From Flavobacterium eburneipallidum (GTDB lineage Bacteria > Bacteroidota > Bacteroidia > Flavobacteriales > Flavobacteriaceae), in the NCBI RefSeq assembly GCF_027111355.2, contig NZ_CP114291.2:2046001-2110000 (forward strand): 64,000 bases of DNA, in the 5' to 3' direction. A program made the position numbers and the translations under genes. Below the pieces are notes generated by a model, which saw only the letters and a list, made by a program, of their open reading frames with translations, was not told where the DNA came from and did not search any database. Shown here piece after piece: positions 1 through 7,905 of this stretch (positions are counted from its first letter, which is position 1; each line of letters opens with the position of its first letter).

Positions 1-1
1 T

Positions 2-37
2 AAAACCCTATAAATCTTATGATTTATAGGGTTTTTT
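2..37 (+). terminator. Rho-independent terminator at the left edge
   Basis: A 15-bp perfect stem (2-16 with 21-35), a 4-nt loop and a T run at 32-37. It would end a transcript that starts left of the window, before the integrase gene. Confidence 0.75.
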
Positions 38-80
38 CTTTTGCGCATATACCAAATTATTCATTCAATCTTAATTGGAA

Positions 81-100
81 AGGAACAAAATCGAGACCCT
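81..100 (+). repeat. Candidate left attachment repeat (attL side)
   Basis: The 20-mer aggaacaaaatcgagaccct matches 36890-36909 (aggagcaaaatcgagcccct) in 18 of 20 positions, same orientation, about 36.8 kb apart. It lies just upstream of the tyrosine recombinase gene and overlaps a palindrome at 92-125. The placement fits an att repeat of an integrated island. Which bases were exchanged cannot be told from one sequence. Confidence 0.45.
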
Positions 101-125
101 AAAAATTTTACAATTTAGGGTCTCG
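92..125. repeat. Inverted repeat next to the integrase
   Basis: Arms 92-103 (cgagaccctaaa) and 114-125 (tttagggtctcg) are perfect complements around a 10-nt centre. No T tract follows, so a recombinase-binding or structured att core is as likely as a terminator. Confidence 0.5.
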
Positions 126-250
126 CTAAATCTTCTCAATCCTTGTAAACAGTCGTACTATCAACCAGTTCAATGCTTGTTCAGAATATGTACATCTTGT
201 TTGTTATCAATTAGAAAATTAAATTGAATACTAATTAAAAGGTTACCACT

Positions 251-1492
251 ATGAAAGCAAAAATCACTTTACACATTTATGCAAAAACTACAAAAGCTAA
301 TGCAGCTGGACAATTACCAATTTATATTCGATTGACTGTTGATGGACAACGCTTCGAATTCAGTTCCAAGAAATTCATTGACAAGTCCAAATGGTCGCCA
401 GAACTATCCAAAATGAAAGGCAGCTCGGAAGAAGCTAGAACAATTAATAACTATCTTGATTTAATGAAATCTAAAGTATTTGATATTCAAATGGAACTAA
501 TCCATAAAAATTAAGAATTATCTCTGGAAAATTTCAAATCAAGAATATTAGGAACCCATCAAAGAGAGCGAATGATCATTCCCATTTATCAAAATCACAA
601 TGATAAAATCGAAGAACTTATCGGCAATGGGTATGCTTATGGAACATTGGAACGATTTAAAATATCTTTGAAACACTTACAAGAATTCATCCAATGGAAA
701 TACAATGTTTCGGACATAAGCATAAACAAAATTGATTACGCTTTTGTAACCGAATTTGAATTCTATTTGCGAAGTATTAAAAAATGCAATAACAATACTG
801 CTGTAAAATATGTTAGGAATTTCAGAAAAATAATTAAAATCTGTTTGGATAACGATTGGTTAGATAAAAATCCTTGTAGTCGCTACGAAGGAAAAATGAA
901 AGAAGTGGAACGAGATTTTCTTACTGAAGAAGAATTAAACAGGATTTACAACAAACGATTTTCATCAGAAAGATTAAATTTAGTAAAGGATATTTTTATT
1001 TTTTCCTGTTATACTGGTTTAGCTTATGTTGATGTAAAAGGATTAAAGAAAGACCACATAGCAATAGGCATAGATGGCGAAAAATGGATTTTCAAGAATC
1101 GGCAGAAAACAGATACCAAGTCAAAAATACCAGTATTGTCAATTGCACAAGAAATCATTCAAAAATATGCCAATCATCCAAAGTGTTTAAACGAAGATAG
1201 TATCCTGCCAATTTTGACTAACCAAAAGATGAATGCCTATCTTAAAGAAGTTGGAGATCTATGTGATATTTCAAAGGAAATCACTTTTCATATGGCTAGA
1301 CATACTTTTGCAACATCAGTAACACTTACCAATGGAGTTCCTATCGAAACTGTAAGCAAAATGCTTGGTCATAAAAACATTCAAACCACTCAACATTATG
1401 CTAAAATTCTAGATCAAAAAGTGAGTGAGGATATGAAGATTTTAAGAAATAAATTTACAGCAACAGATAATAAATTCAATAAAGCCAATTGA
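251..1492 (+). pseudogene. Tyrosine recombinase/integrase interrupted by an in-frame stop
   Basis: Codons 1-87 encode the N-terminal arm-binding domain typical of Bacteroidota integrases. Codon 88 (512-514) is TAA, and the same frame then continues without a gap to 1492, giving a core-binding and catalytic domain. The bridge 515-571 translates sensibly (ELSLENFKSRILGTHQRER), so this is a nonsense change and not a frameshift. Catalytic motifs remain: HMARHTFA (His-x-x-Arg), MLGHKNIQTTQHY (His and the nucleophilic Tyr) and a Lys in RQKTDTKSK. The first catalytic Arg is replaced by Ala in TGLAYVDV, as in many family members. A fragment starting at the ATG at 572 could still be made but lacks arm-binding. 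The island is probably immobile unless the stop is read through. Confidence 0.85.
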
Positions 1493-1706
1493 TTGAATAC
1501 CAATGTTAAAAATTAATCTCATAACTTTTTTTGTACTATCACTACTTTATAAGTTTGAACCAATAATAAAAACAGTACCATCTTAAATAAATTTCAAAGA
1601 GAATATTAAAATCGGTATTTAATTTTTGACTACAACAATCATAGATTTGACTACATACAACTTATAGCATATACCGAATTTTGCTTCATAATCTAAAACA
1701 TAAATT
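1493..1706. other. AT-rich intergenic region holding an activator-type promoter
   Basis: No ORF is supported. The right half contains the paired TTTGACTACA half-sites described separately. The rest is AT-rich sequence without recognised structure. Confidence 0.6.
1625..1683 (+). promoter_or_regulatory. Paired half-site activator promoter (copy 1)
   Basis: TTTGACTACA occurs at 1625-1634 and again at 1646-1655, exactly 21 bp apart (two helical turns). A TTTG box at 1680-1683, within gaattttg, sits 25 nt from the start of the box to the end of the second half-site. The same geometry recurs at 4627-4685 and 7824-7882. Direct repeats two turns apart are typical of AraC-family binding; assignment to the AraC genes of this island is inference. 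Confidence 0.6.
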
Positions 1707-2471
1707 ATGACAACGAAAAGCAAAATAGCACTCGTAACGGGTGGAAGTCGAGGTTTAGGAAAAGATATGGTTCTTTCTCTTGCCAAAAAAGGATTGAATG
1801 TAATTTTTACCTACAATAACAATAAAATTGAGGCTGATAAAGTAGTGGCTGAAGTACTCGCTATGGGGCAAAAAGCAATTGCTTACCAATTGGATGTAAG
1901 TAAATTGAATACTTTTGATGCTTTTGTTTCACAAATAAACGAGCATTTACAAGAACACGAGGGTAATCCAAATTTCGATTATCTTATCAATAATGCCGGT
2001 TTTGGAGCTTATGAAAAAATAACCGAAACTACGGAAGCTACTTTAGATCAAATGTATGCTGTTCACTTAAAAGCACCTTATTTACTCTCACAGAAATTAT
2101 TTCCGTTTATGAACGAGAATGGAGCAATTGTAAATATTTCTTCTGGATTGACTCGTTTTGCTTATGATGGTTACGCACCTTATGCTAGTATGAAAGGTGC
2201 TTTAGAAACACTTACAAAATATATGGCAAAAGAATTTACATCTAAAAAAATAAGGGTAAATGTATTGGCTCCTGGTGCAATCGAAACCGATTTTGGTGGT
2301 GGCGCTGTACGAGATAACAAAGATTTGAACGCTATGATTGCAAACCAAACCGCTCTTGGTCGAGTTGGTGTAGTCGATGATATTGGCAGTGTAGTAGCTT
2401 TTTTATGTAGTGATGATGCAAAATGGGTCAATGCCCAACGATTAGAAGTTTCTGGAGGAATTCACATATAA
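1707..2471 (+). CDS. Short-chain dehydrogenase/reductase (classical SDR)
   Basis: The 254-aa protein has the classical SDR layout: cofactor motif TGGSRGLG at residues 11-18, NNAG at 95-98 and the catalytic YASMK with Tyr159 and Lys163. This is the usual family length for a cytosolic NAD(P)-dependent oxidoreductase; the substrate cannot be inferred. It ends 10 nt before an NmrA-like gene, so the two are probably co-transcribed from the paired-half-site promoter at 1625-1683. It is one of five intact short-chain dehydrogenases (classical or extended) in about 12 kb. Confidence 0.9.
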   Translation: MTTKSKIALVTGGSRGLGKDMVLSLAKKGLNVIFTYNNNKIEADKVVAEVLAMGQKAIAYQLDVSKLNTFDAFVSQINEHLQEHEGNPNFDYLINNAGFGAYEKITETTEATLDQMYAVHLKAPYLLSQKLFPFMNENGAIVNISSGLTRFAYDGYAPYASMKGALETLTKYMAKEFTSKKIRVNVLAPGAIETDFGGGAVRDNKDLNAMIANQTALGRVGVVDDIGSVVAFLCSDDAKWVNAQRLEVSGGIHI

Positions 2472-2481
2472 AAACAAAACG

Positions 2482-3381
2482 ATGAAAATAGTAGTAACAG
2501 GTTCGTTAGGAAACATAAGCAAACCACTCACAATTGAATTAATACAAAAAGGACATTCAGTAACAGTAATTAGTAGTAACGATAAAAAGCGGGCAGAAAT
2601 TGAAAGTTTAGGAGCAATAGCAGCCATTGGTTCTTTGCAAGATGTTGAATTTGTAACAGCAACATTTACTGGAGCAGATGCAGTATATTCTATGGTTCCA
2701 CCAGAAAATTACTTTGATCCTAGTTTCGATTTACTATCTTATTATCGTTCTATAGGGCAAAATTATAAAGATGCCATAAAAAATACTGGTGTAAAACGAG
2801 TAGTCAACTTAAGTACTATTGGAGGACATTTAGAAGCAGGAAATGGAATTTTAGTAGGTGCTCATAATGTGGAGAGAATTTTAAATACATTAGCAGCGGA
2901 TGTTTCGATTACCCACATTAGGCCAACAGAGTTTTATTATAATTTATTATCGCAAATATATTCAGCAAAAAACAATGGATTTATAGCCTCTAACATTGGT
3001 GGCGATGTAATCAATTCTTGGGTTTCGCCAATAGATATAGCCAATGTTATCACTGAAGAATTGACAACAAAATTAGATGGCAGAAACGTTCGATATGTTG
3101 CCAGTGAAGAACTTACGTACAATGAATTAGTAAAAGTTTTAGGCAAAGCAATAGGAAATAATGACTTGAAATGGGTCCAATTGACAAATGAACAAATGGA
3201 AAACGGATTACTATCTATTGGAATGAACCCCAAAATAGCCGCAGGTCTTACAGAAATGTATGCCGCCATTGATTCCGGATTATTATACGAAGATTATATA
3301 AACAACAAACCAAGCCATTTTGGGACAGTAAAACTCAAAGATTTTGCAGTAAATTTTGCAAAGGCTTACAATGAAATTTAG
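2482..3381 (+). CDS. NmrA-like NAD(P)-binding protein (atypical SDR)
   Basis: The 299-aa protein starts with a Rossmann motif (MKIVVTGSLGNISKP) followed by a loop with charged residues that would contact the cofactor phosphate. The Tyr-x-x-x-Lys of classical SDRs is not obvious. This fits the NmrA/NAD(P)H-binding atypical SDR group, which includes quinone reductases and redox sensors. It lies 10 nt after an SDR gene and is followed by a small membrane protein and an AraC regulator. Specific function unknown. Confidence 0.8.
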   Translation: MKIVVTGSLGNISKPLTIELIQKGHSVTVISSNDKKRAEIESLGAIAAIGSLQDVEFVTATFTGADAVYSMVPPENYFDPSFDLLSYYRSIGQNYKDAIKNTGVKRVVNLSTIGGHLEAGNGILVGAHNVERILNTLAADVSITHIRPTEFYYNLLSQIYSAKNNGFIASNIGGDVINSWVSPIDIANVITEELTTKLDGRNVRYVASEELTYNELVKVLGKAIGNNDLKWVQLTNEQMENGLLSIGMNPKIAAGLTEMYAAIDSGLLYEDYINNKPSHFGTVKLKDFAVNFAKAYNEI

Positions 3382-3474
3382 GTTATGAAATGAGCATCAC
3401 CAAAAATTGGTCGCAAAAAACTATGATGATGTGCGAATTACATAAGACCGATAAAAAACAATAAAAATCTACTT

Positions 3475-3684
3475 ATGAAAGATAATAACAGACACAAAAG
3501 AGCCTTCTTAATATGGTTGGCAATCTATCCACTAATAACCTTTATTTTCTTTTTATTTGGCGATATACTAATCAAAATTCCTTTGCCTATACGAACATTG
3601 GTGCTTACATTAGCAGTTCCATTAATGTTTTATGTAATTTTACCGTTATACAATAAACTGTTTCATAATTGGTTAAACAAATAA
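3475..3684 (+). CDS. Small two-helix membrane protein
   Basis: The 69-aa protein has a basic N-terminus (MKDNNRHKR) and two hydrophobic segments at about residues 11-30 and 38-56, so it is probably an inner-membrane protein with both ends in the cytoplasm. It sits 14 nt before the AraC gene and is probably part of that unit. I recognise no family. Confidence 0.6.
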   Translation: MKDNNRHKRAFLIWLAIYPLITFIFFLFGDILIKIPLPIRTLVLTLAVPLMFYVILPLYNKLFHNWLNK

Positions 3685-3697
3685 ATACATTCAAAAT

Positions 3698-4609
3698 ATG
3701 GAAATCAAAAGAATAAAATCCATCACAGAGTATCATCGTTTTGTAGGATTACCCAAACCGCAACATCCGTTGATTAGCCTGATTGATTACTCAAAAGTAG
3801 TGCATCAAACCGATGGAAAATCATTGAGTTTTGTGATGGATTTTTATTCTATTGCCCTAAAAAGAGTAGATGGTATCAAAATGTTTTACGGACAGTCGGA
3901 ATATGATTTTGACGAAGGATTAATGTCGTTTCTTGCTCCTGGACAAGTGCTCCGAATAGAAATTGATCCCAATGCCCCAAACAATCGGTCAGGCTATCTA
4001 TTACAAATTCATCCTGATTTTTTATGGAAATCATTTTTGGCAAAAACAATTAAACAATATGAATTTTTCAATTATACCATCAACGAAGCTTTGTTTCTTT
4101 CGGATAAAGAAGAAACAATAATCACCACCATTTTTGAAGGCATTAAACAAGAGTATCACACCAATATTGATAAATTTAGTAAAGATTTAATTATTGCTCA
4201 AATAGAATTGTTACTAAAATATGCGGATCGGTTTTACAATCGTCAATTCATCACTCGTGAAATTAGCAACCATCAGATTTTATCAAAAATAGAAGGATTT
4301 TTAAACGACTATTTCAATACCGAAAACCTTTCAAAATCGGGATTACCAAGTGTACAATCAATAGCCGAAAAATTAAACATTTCTCCTAATTATTTGAGTA
4401 ATCTTTTAAAGTTACATACAGGACAAAGTACACAACAACACATTCACAATAAACTAATCGAAAAAGCAAAAGAGAAACTTTCTACCACAAATTTATCTGT
4501 TTCCGAAATAGCTTTTGAATTAGGTTTTGAACATTCGCAAAGTTTTTCAAAATTATTCAAGAACAAAAGCGGAGTAAGTCCTTTAAAATTTAGGGAGAGT
4601 TTTAATTAA
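3698..4609 (+). CDS. AraC-family transcriptional regulator
   Basis: The 303-aa protein has an N-terminal sensing half and a C-terminal AraC DNA-binding domain (about residues 200-300) with two helix-turn-helices: SVQSIAEKLNISPNYLSNLL and the second within VSEIAFELGFEHSQSFSKLF. Two close paralogues lie at 14963-15871 and 15927-16838, and the last 23 codons of a fourth survive at 6453-6524. It follows the SDR/NmrA genes and is the nearest candidate to bind the paired half-sites upstream of 1707, 4712 and 7906. The ligand is unknown. Confidence 0.9.
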   Translation: MEIKRIKSITEYHRFVGLPKPQHPLISLIDYSKVVHQTDGKSLSFVMDFYSIALKRVDGIKMFYGQSEYDFDEGLMSFLAPGQVLRIEIDPNAPNNRSGYLLQIHPDFLWKSFLAKTIKQYEFFNYTINEALFLSDKEETIITTIFEGIKQEYHTNIDKFSKDLIIAQIELLLKYADRFYNRQFITREISNHQILSKIEGFLNDYFNTENLSKSGLPSVQSIAEKLNISPNYLSNLLKLHTGQSTQQHIHNKLIEKAKEKLSTTNLSVSEIAFELGFEHSQSFSKLFKNKSGVSPLKFRESFN

Positions 4610-4626
4610 GGATTGTCAAACCTCAT

Positions 4627-4685
4627 TTTGACTATCAAATTCCTCAATTAGGCTAAATTCTACAAGTTGCATCTGATGACCTTTG
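4627..4685 (+). promoter_or_regulatory. Paired half-site activator promoter (copy 2), now orphaned
   Basis: TTTGACTATC at 4627-4636 and TTAGGCTAAA at 4648-4657 are 21 bp apart, and a TTTG box starts at 4682, 25 nt past the second half-site, as in the copy at 1625. It stands in front of a truncated SDR start at 4712, so the promoter outlived its gene and may now feed the Crp/Fnr gene at 4800. Confidence 0.5.
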
Positions 4686-4711
4686 TATCATAATAATTTA
4701 AAACAATTAAA

Positions 4712-4777
4712 ATGAGAAAAGCATTAATTACCGGAGCCAACCCTGCATTTTTTACCAAATGTGAATTGACCAACTAA
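4712..4777 (+). pseudogene. Truncated 5' end of an SDR gene
   Basis: The first ten codons read MRKALITGAN, the start of a classical SDR (compare MKKMKTALITGANKGIG at 6944). Homology stops at about 4741 and the frame then runs to a TAA at 4775-4777. The rest of the gene is missing. Together with the AraC 3' remnant at 6453-6524 it brackets a segment that appears to have replaced an ancestral SDR-AraC stretch. Confidence 0.65.
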
Positions 4778-4795
4778 CTTTGATTGCTAACTTTG
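4775..4795 (+). promoter_or_regulatory. Two TAACTTTG -7 elements before the Crp/Fnr gene
   Basis: TAACTTTG occurs at 4775-4782 and 4788-4795, both matching the Bacteroidota -7 consensus TAnnTTTG. Only the first leaves room for a short leader before the ATG at 4800. Confidence 0.4.
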
Positions 4796-4799
4796 AAAT

Positions 4800-5357
4800 A
4801 TGAAACAGTTTATAGATTTTTTGTTGCAGTTTGGTAACTTAAACAAACAGCAAATTGACTTTATTACAAGCAAGGCGGCAGCATTAGAACTTCCGAAAGA
4901 CAACTACTTTTGGGAAGCAGGAAAAATACCCAAACACATTGGTTTTATTGTGGATGGCATTATTCGTGTTGCATACTATGACAACAAGGGCAAAGAAATT
5001 ACCAAGTATTTTTTTGACGAAAATCACTTAATAAAAGATTGGGAAAATTTTGAAGCAACATTTTATTTGGAAGCGGTTACCGACTGCAAATTCATCACGT
5101 TTACCAAAAAAGATTGGAAAGAAATTTCAGATACAATTTTGGATTGGGACAAAATGATTGAAAAAATTATGACCAAACATCACACAGAAAAAATGAACAA
5201 CATCGGTTCTCTAATTTCGCAAGATGCTACGACACGTTACCTTGAATTTTTAAAAAAATTTCCAAATGCAACTAACCGCATACCGCTTTCTTACATTGCT
5301 TCTTACTTGGGAATTACGCAACAATCATTAAGCCGAATAAGAAAAAATATCCGCTAA
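4800..5357 (+). CDS. Crp/Fnr-family transcriptional regulator
   Basis: The 185-aa protein has a cyclic-nucleotide-binding-type beta-roll at about residues 20-115 (including GFIVDGIIRVAYYDNKGKE) and a short C-terminal HTH at about 150-185 (SYIASYLGITQQSLSRIRK). This compact Crp form is common in Bacteroidota and usually responds to an unidentified signal, not cAMP. It is 78 nt upstream of, and in line with, the SDR at 5436, a typical regulator-target pair. Both genes lie inside the segment bracketed by gene remnants and probably arrived together. Confidence 0.85.
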   Translation: MKQFIDFLLQFGNLNKQQIDFITSKAAALELPKDNYFWEAGKIPKHIGFIVDGIIRVAYYDNKGKEITKYFFDENHLIKDWENFEATFYLEAVTDCKFITFTKKDWKEISDTILDWDKMIEKIMTKHHTEKMNNIGSLISQDATTRYLEFLKKFPNATNRIPLSYIASYLGITQQSLSRIRKNIR

Positions 5358-5435
5358 ACTTACTATTTACCAAATGTTAAATGTAATCTTGTTTAATCGT
5401 TCCAACTTTGCACCATAATTTAAAAATAAAAAAAT

Positions 5436-6404
5436 ATGGCAACGATTTTAATAACAGGCGGACATAGCGGATTGGGACTTGAATGTTCTAAATTTTTAGC
5501 TTCAAAGTATCATTACAATTTAATTTTAGCAGGGAGAAGCCCCGAAAAAATGCAAGTAGTTGCATCAGAACTGCAACAAACTTATAAAGTAAAAGTAAGT
5601 GTCATAAAAATGGACACCTCATCTTTGGTTTCTGTTCGTTCGGGAGTTGCTCAATGCTTGGCATTGATTGACAAAGGCGAAGTTGACAATTTGCAAGCGA
5701 TTATTTGCAACGCAGGTGTTCGTTTTAACGGAAAAGTTTCTTATACCGCAGACGGTTACGAAGAAACATATGCTACCAACTATTTAGGACACGTTTTATT
5801 GACAGAGTTGTTGTTAGACAAAGTTGCAGACAACGGGCGAATTGTGTTTACCGCAAGCGGAACACACGACCCCGACACATCAGACGGAAAAATTATGGGC
5901 ATTGCCGCAGGAGTTACCGCAACAGAATTGGCAAACACAGGTAAAAATGGTGCGAAGCCAATTTCATTGGGAAAAATGTATGCCACATCAAAATTGGATA
6001 TGATAGCTTACGTTTACGAGTTGGACAGACGATTATCAAAATCGGGAAGTTCAATTTTATCAATAGCCTATGACCCCGGAGCAACTACGGGAACAGGATT
6101 TTTAAGAAATATGCCTAAACCTTTGCAATGGTTAGCAGAAACTTCATTTATGCGTTGGGTAATGAAACGTAACGGTGTAACAATGGGCGAAACTATTTTA
6201 TCAGGACAGTTTCTTGCAGCAGTTTCGGCAGACAAAGCCTACTCAAATGGTTCGGGAAAATATTTTCAATCAAATAACGGTAAGTTGATTGAAAGGCGTT
6301 CTTCTAAATTGTCGTATGACCAGCAACGTGCAAAAAAATTATGGAACGACACGAAAATACTTATCCATTTGCAACCAAACGAAGTGTCTAAAAAAATTCA
6401 GTAA
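5436..6404 (+). CDS. SDR-family oxidoreductase, retinol dehydrogenase-like
   Basis: The 322-aa protein has the cofactor motif TGGHSGLG at residues 7-14, CNAG at 91-94, Ser141 and the catalytic YATSK with Tyr182 and Lys186. The long loop before the Tyr and the C-terminal extension resemble the retinol dehydrogenase / protochlorophyllide reductase-like SDR subgroup. It forms a pair with the Crp/Fnr regulator upstream. Its codon use looks GC-richer than its neighbours (many CCC, GAC, GCA, ACC), consistent with separate acquisition. Substrate unknown. Confidence 0.85.
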   Translation: MATILITGGHSGLGLECSKFLASKYHYNLILAGRSPEKMQVVASELQQTYKVKVSVIKMDTSSLVSVRSGVAQCLALIDKGEVDNLQAIICNAGVRFNGKVSYTADGYEETYATNYLGHVLLTELLLDKVADNGRIVFTASGTHDPDTSDGKIMGIAAGVTATELANTGKNGAKPISLGKMYATSKLDMIAYVYELDRRLSKSGSSILSIAYDPGATTGTGFLRNMPKPLQWLAETSFMRWVMKRNGVTMGETILSGQFLAAVSADKAYSNGSGKYFQSNNGKLIERRSSKLSYDQQRAKKLWNDTKILIHLQPNEVSKKIQ

Positions 6405-6452
6405 GAACTACGACAGAAAAAACGTCAACCTATTTCAGAACAAGAAAATTCG

Positions 6453-6524
6453 CAGTCTTTTAGTAAATTATTTAAAAACAAAAGTGGGGTAAGTCCAATC
6501 GAGTTTAGAAATAGTTTCAACTAA
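6453..6524 (+). pseudogene. 3' remnant of an AraC-family gene
   Basis: This frame reads QSFSKLFKNKSGVSPIEFRN then SFN and a TAA stop. It matches the C-terminus of the AraC protein at 3698-4609 nearly residue for residue. Nothing upstream of about 6447 continues the homology, so only the last 23 codons survive. It marks the right edge of the replaced segment. Confidence 0.75.
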
Positions 6525-6531
6525 AATACTA

Positions 6532-6870
6532 TTATTTTATTTTTTTTCGATGATTTGCACCCCAATCACCCATCGTGTTTACTACTTCTTTGACACTTAA
6601 TGCGTATTCTGTGATTTTGTATTCTACAGTAATAGAAGATGTATCACAAACTGTTCTTGTAATTAACTTGTTTGCTTCAAGAGATTTTAATTCTGCAGAA
6701 AGTACCCTATTCGTAATTTTAGGAACAAATTCTTTAATATCCTTAAACCGATGATTTCCGTGTTTAATAGCTATGATTATAGGTAGCTTCCACTTACCCC
6801 CGAGTACGAATAAAGTGTCTTGAACGTGAGCTATTAAGTTCTTTATTTGCAATGCTACTTCTTCTGTCAT
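6532..6870 (-). CDS. HxlR-family winged-helix transcriptional regulator
   Basis: The 112-aa protein is full length for HxlR/DUF24 regulators, with the characteristic LGGKWKLPIIIAI, the recognition region FKDIKEFVPKITNRVLSAEL and the wing. Family members bind palindromes next to their own gene and often regulate a divergent oxidoreductase in response to reactive aldehydes, quinones or electrophiles. It is divergent from the SDR at 6944, and a 17-bp-arm palindrome lies in the gap. Confidence 0.9.
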   Translation of the reverse strand: MTEEVALQIKNLIAHVQDTLFVLGGKWKLPIIIAIKHGNHRFKDIKEFVPKITNRVLSAELKSLEANKLITRTVCDTSSITVEYKITEYALSVKEVVNTMGDWGANHRKKIK

Positions 6871-6911
6871 TTTGGTATCCTTTTGTATATCGGTTACAAA
6901 AGTATACTAAA
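6871..6911. promoter_or_regulatory. HxlR operator palindrome
   Basis: Arms 6871-6887 (tttggtatccttttgta) and 6895-6911 (tacaaaagtatactaaa) match in 15 of 17 positions around a 7-nt spacer. The right arm covers the minus-strand -7 element TACTTTTG (6897-6904) of the HxlR gene, and a plus-strand TAACTTTG-like element follows at 6918-6925. The placement fits autoregulation and control of the divergent SDR. Confidence 0.65.
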
Positions 6912-6943
6912 TGCAAATAACTTTGCAGAAGTATTAATTAAAA

Positions 6944-7711
6944 ATGAAAAAAATGAAAACAGCATTAATTACAGGGGCTAATAAAGGTATTGGCTTTGAA
7001 GTAGCAAAACAACTTTTACAAAATGACTATTATGTCTTTTTAGGAAGTCGTAATGAAAAATTGGGAAACGAAGCAGTAGAAAAATTGAAATCGGAAGGAT
7101 TTAACAATGTAGAAGCTATTCAAATTGATGTTACTGATGATACATCGGTAAATAATGCAAGAATTGAGTTAGGAGAAAAAATGGAAACTTTAGATGTTCT
7201 TATCAATAATTCCGGGATAAACGGGATAGAATTTAATGTAGAAACTCCCATTATGCACACTTCCACTGATACTGATGTAAATAAATTTAAAGAAGTATTT
7301 GAAGTAAATGTATTTGGAGTGATAAGAACAACACAAGCATTTTTAGATTTAATGAAGAAATCAACTGAACCAAGAATTGTAAATGTAAGTTCCAGTCAAG
7401 GCTCACTTACCTTGCATAGTGACCCGAATTTTATTCATTACAAACACAAAGGTGTGGTTTATCAATCATCAAAAGCAGCTTTGAATATGTTTACGCTCGT
7501 TTTAGCTTATGAATTAAGAGAACTTCCTTTCAAAGTTAATGCTGTAAGTCCAGGCTCAACTAAAACAGATTTCAATAAAATGCTTGGTCAAGGCTCGGTT
7601 GCAGATGCGGCAAAAAGAGTCGTTAAATATGCTACAATTAATAATGATGGACCAACAGGGAAATTTTTTGCCGAGGATATGAACCCAGAAACAGGTGAAA
7701 TTCCGTGGTAG
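6944..7711 (+). CDS. Short-chain dehydrogenase under HxlR control
   Basis: The 255-aa protein has TGANKGIG at residues 10-17, NNSG at 88-91 (usual form NNAG), a serine cluster at about 149-151 and the catalytic YQSSK with Tyr173 and Lys177. Of the SDRs here it is most like carbonyl reductase-type enzymes. The ATG at 6944 or the one at 6953 could be used. It is divergent from an HxlR regulator with a shared palindromic operator, suggesting induction by a reactive carbonyl or quinone. That role is inference. Confidence 0.9.
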   Translation: MKKMKTALITGANKGIGFEVAKQLLQNDYYVFLGSRNEKLGNEAVEKLKSEGFNNVEAIQIDVTDDTSVNNARIELGEKMETLDVLINNSGINGIEFNVETPIMHTSTDTDVNKFKEVFEVNVFGVIRTTQAFLDLMKKSTEPRIVNVSSSQGSLTLHSDPNFIHYKHKGVVYQSSKAALNMFTLVLAYELRELPFKVNAVSPGSTKTDFNKMLGQGSVADAAKRVVKYATINNDGPTGKFFAEDMNPETGEIPW

Positions 7712-7747
7712 ATAATGGATAATACTAGTTCGTAAATCATATTTAAT

Positions 7748-7790
7748 AACCAATAGAAAGTTCAATCTCTTTTTCTATTGGTTTTTTATT
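7748..7790 (+). terminator. Terminator after the HxlR-linked SDR
   Basis: A 12-bp stem (7748-7759 with 7772-7783) is followed by a T-rich run. A second perfect 12-bp hairpin follows at 7794-7824, immediately before the activator half-sites of the TonB receptor gene. Confidence 0.7.
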
Positions 7791-7823
7791 TATAAGGATT
7801 ATTAATTTACTGTTAATAATCCT

Positions 7824-7882
7824 TTTGACTACATCAAAAGGTATTTTGGCTAAATCTATCTTTTTAATCTTACGCAATTTTG
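7824..7882 (+). promoter_or_regulatory. Paired half-site activator promoter (copy 3)
   Basis: TTTGACTACA at 7824-7833 and TTTGGCTAAA at 7845-7854 are 21 bp apart. The box AATTTTG ends at 7882, with TTTG at 7879, 25 nt beyond the second half-site, as in the copies at 1625 and 4627. The TonB receptor ATG follows at 7906. Confidence 0.6.
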
Positions 7883-7905
7883 TAATGTTAAAAAAATAGA
7901 AAATT

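Noticed and set aside
251-514. Intact short gene for an 87-aa arm-binding protein
   Set aside because: The same frame continues directly after one stop into the rest of an integrase; a nonsense-interrupted gene explains it better.
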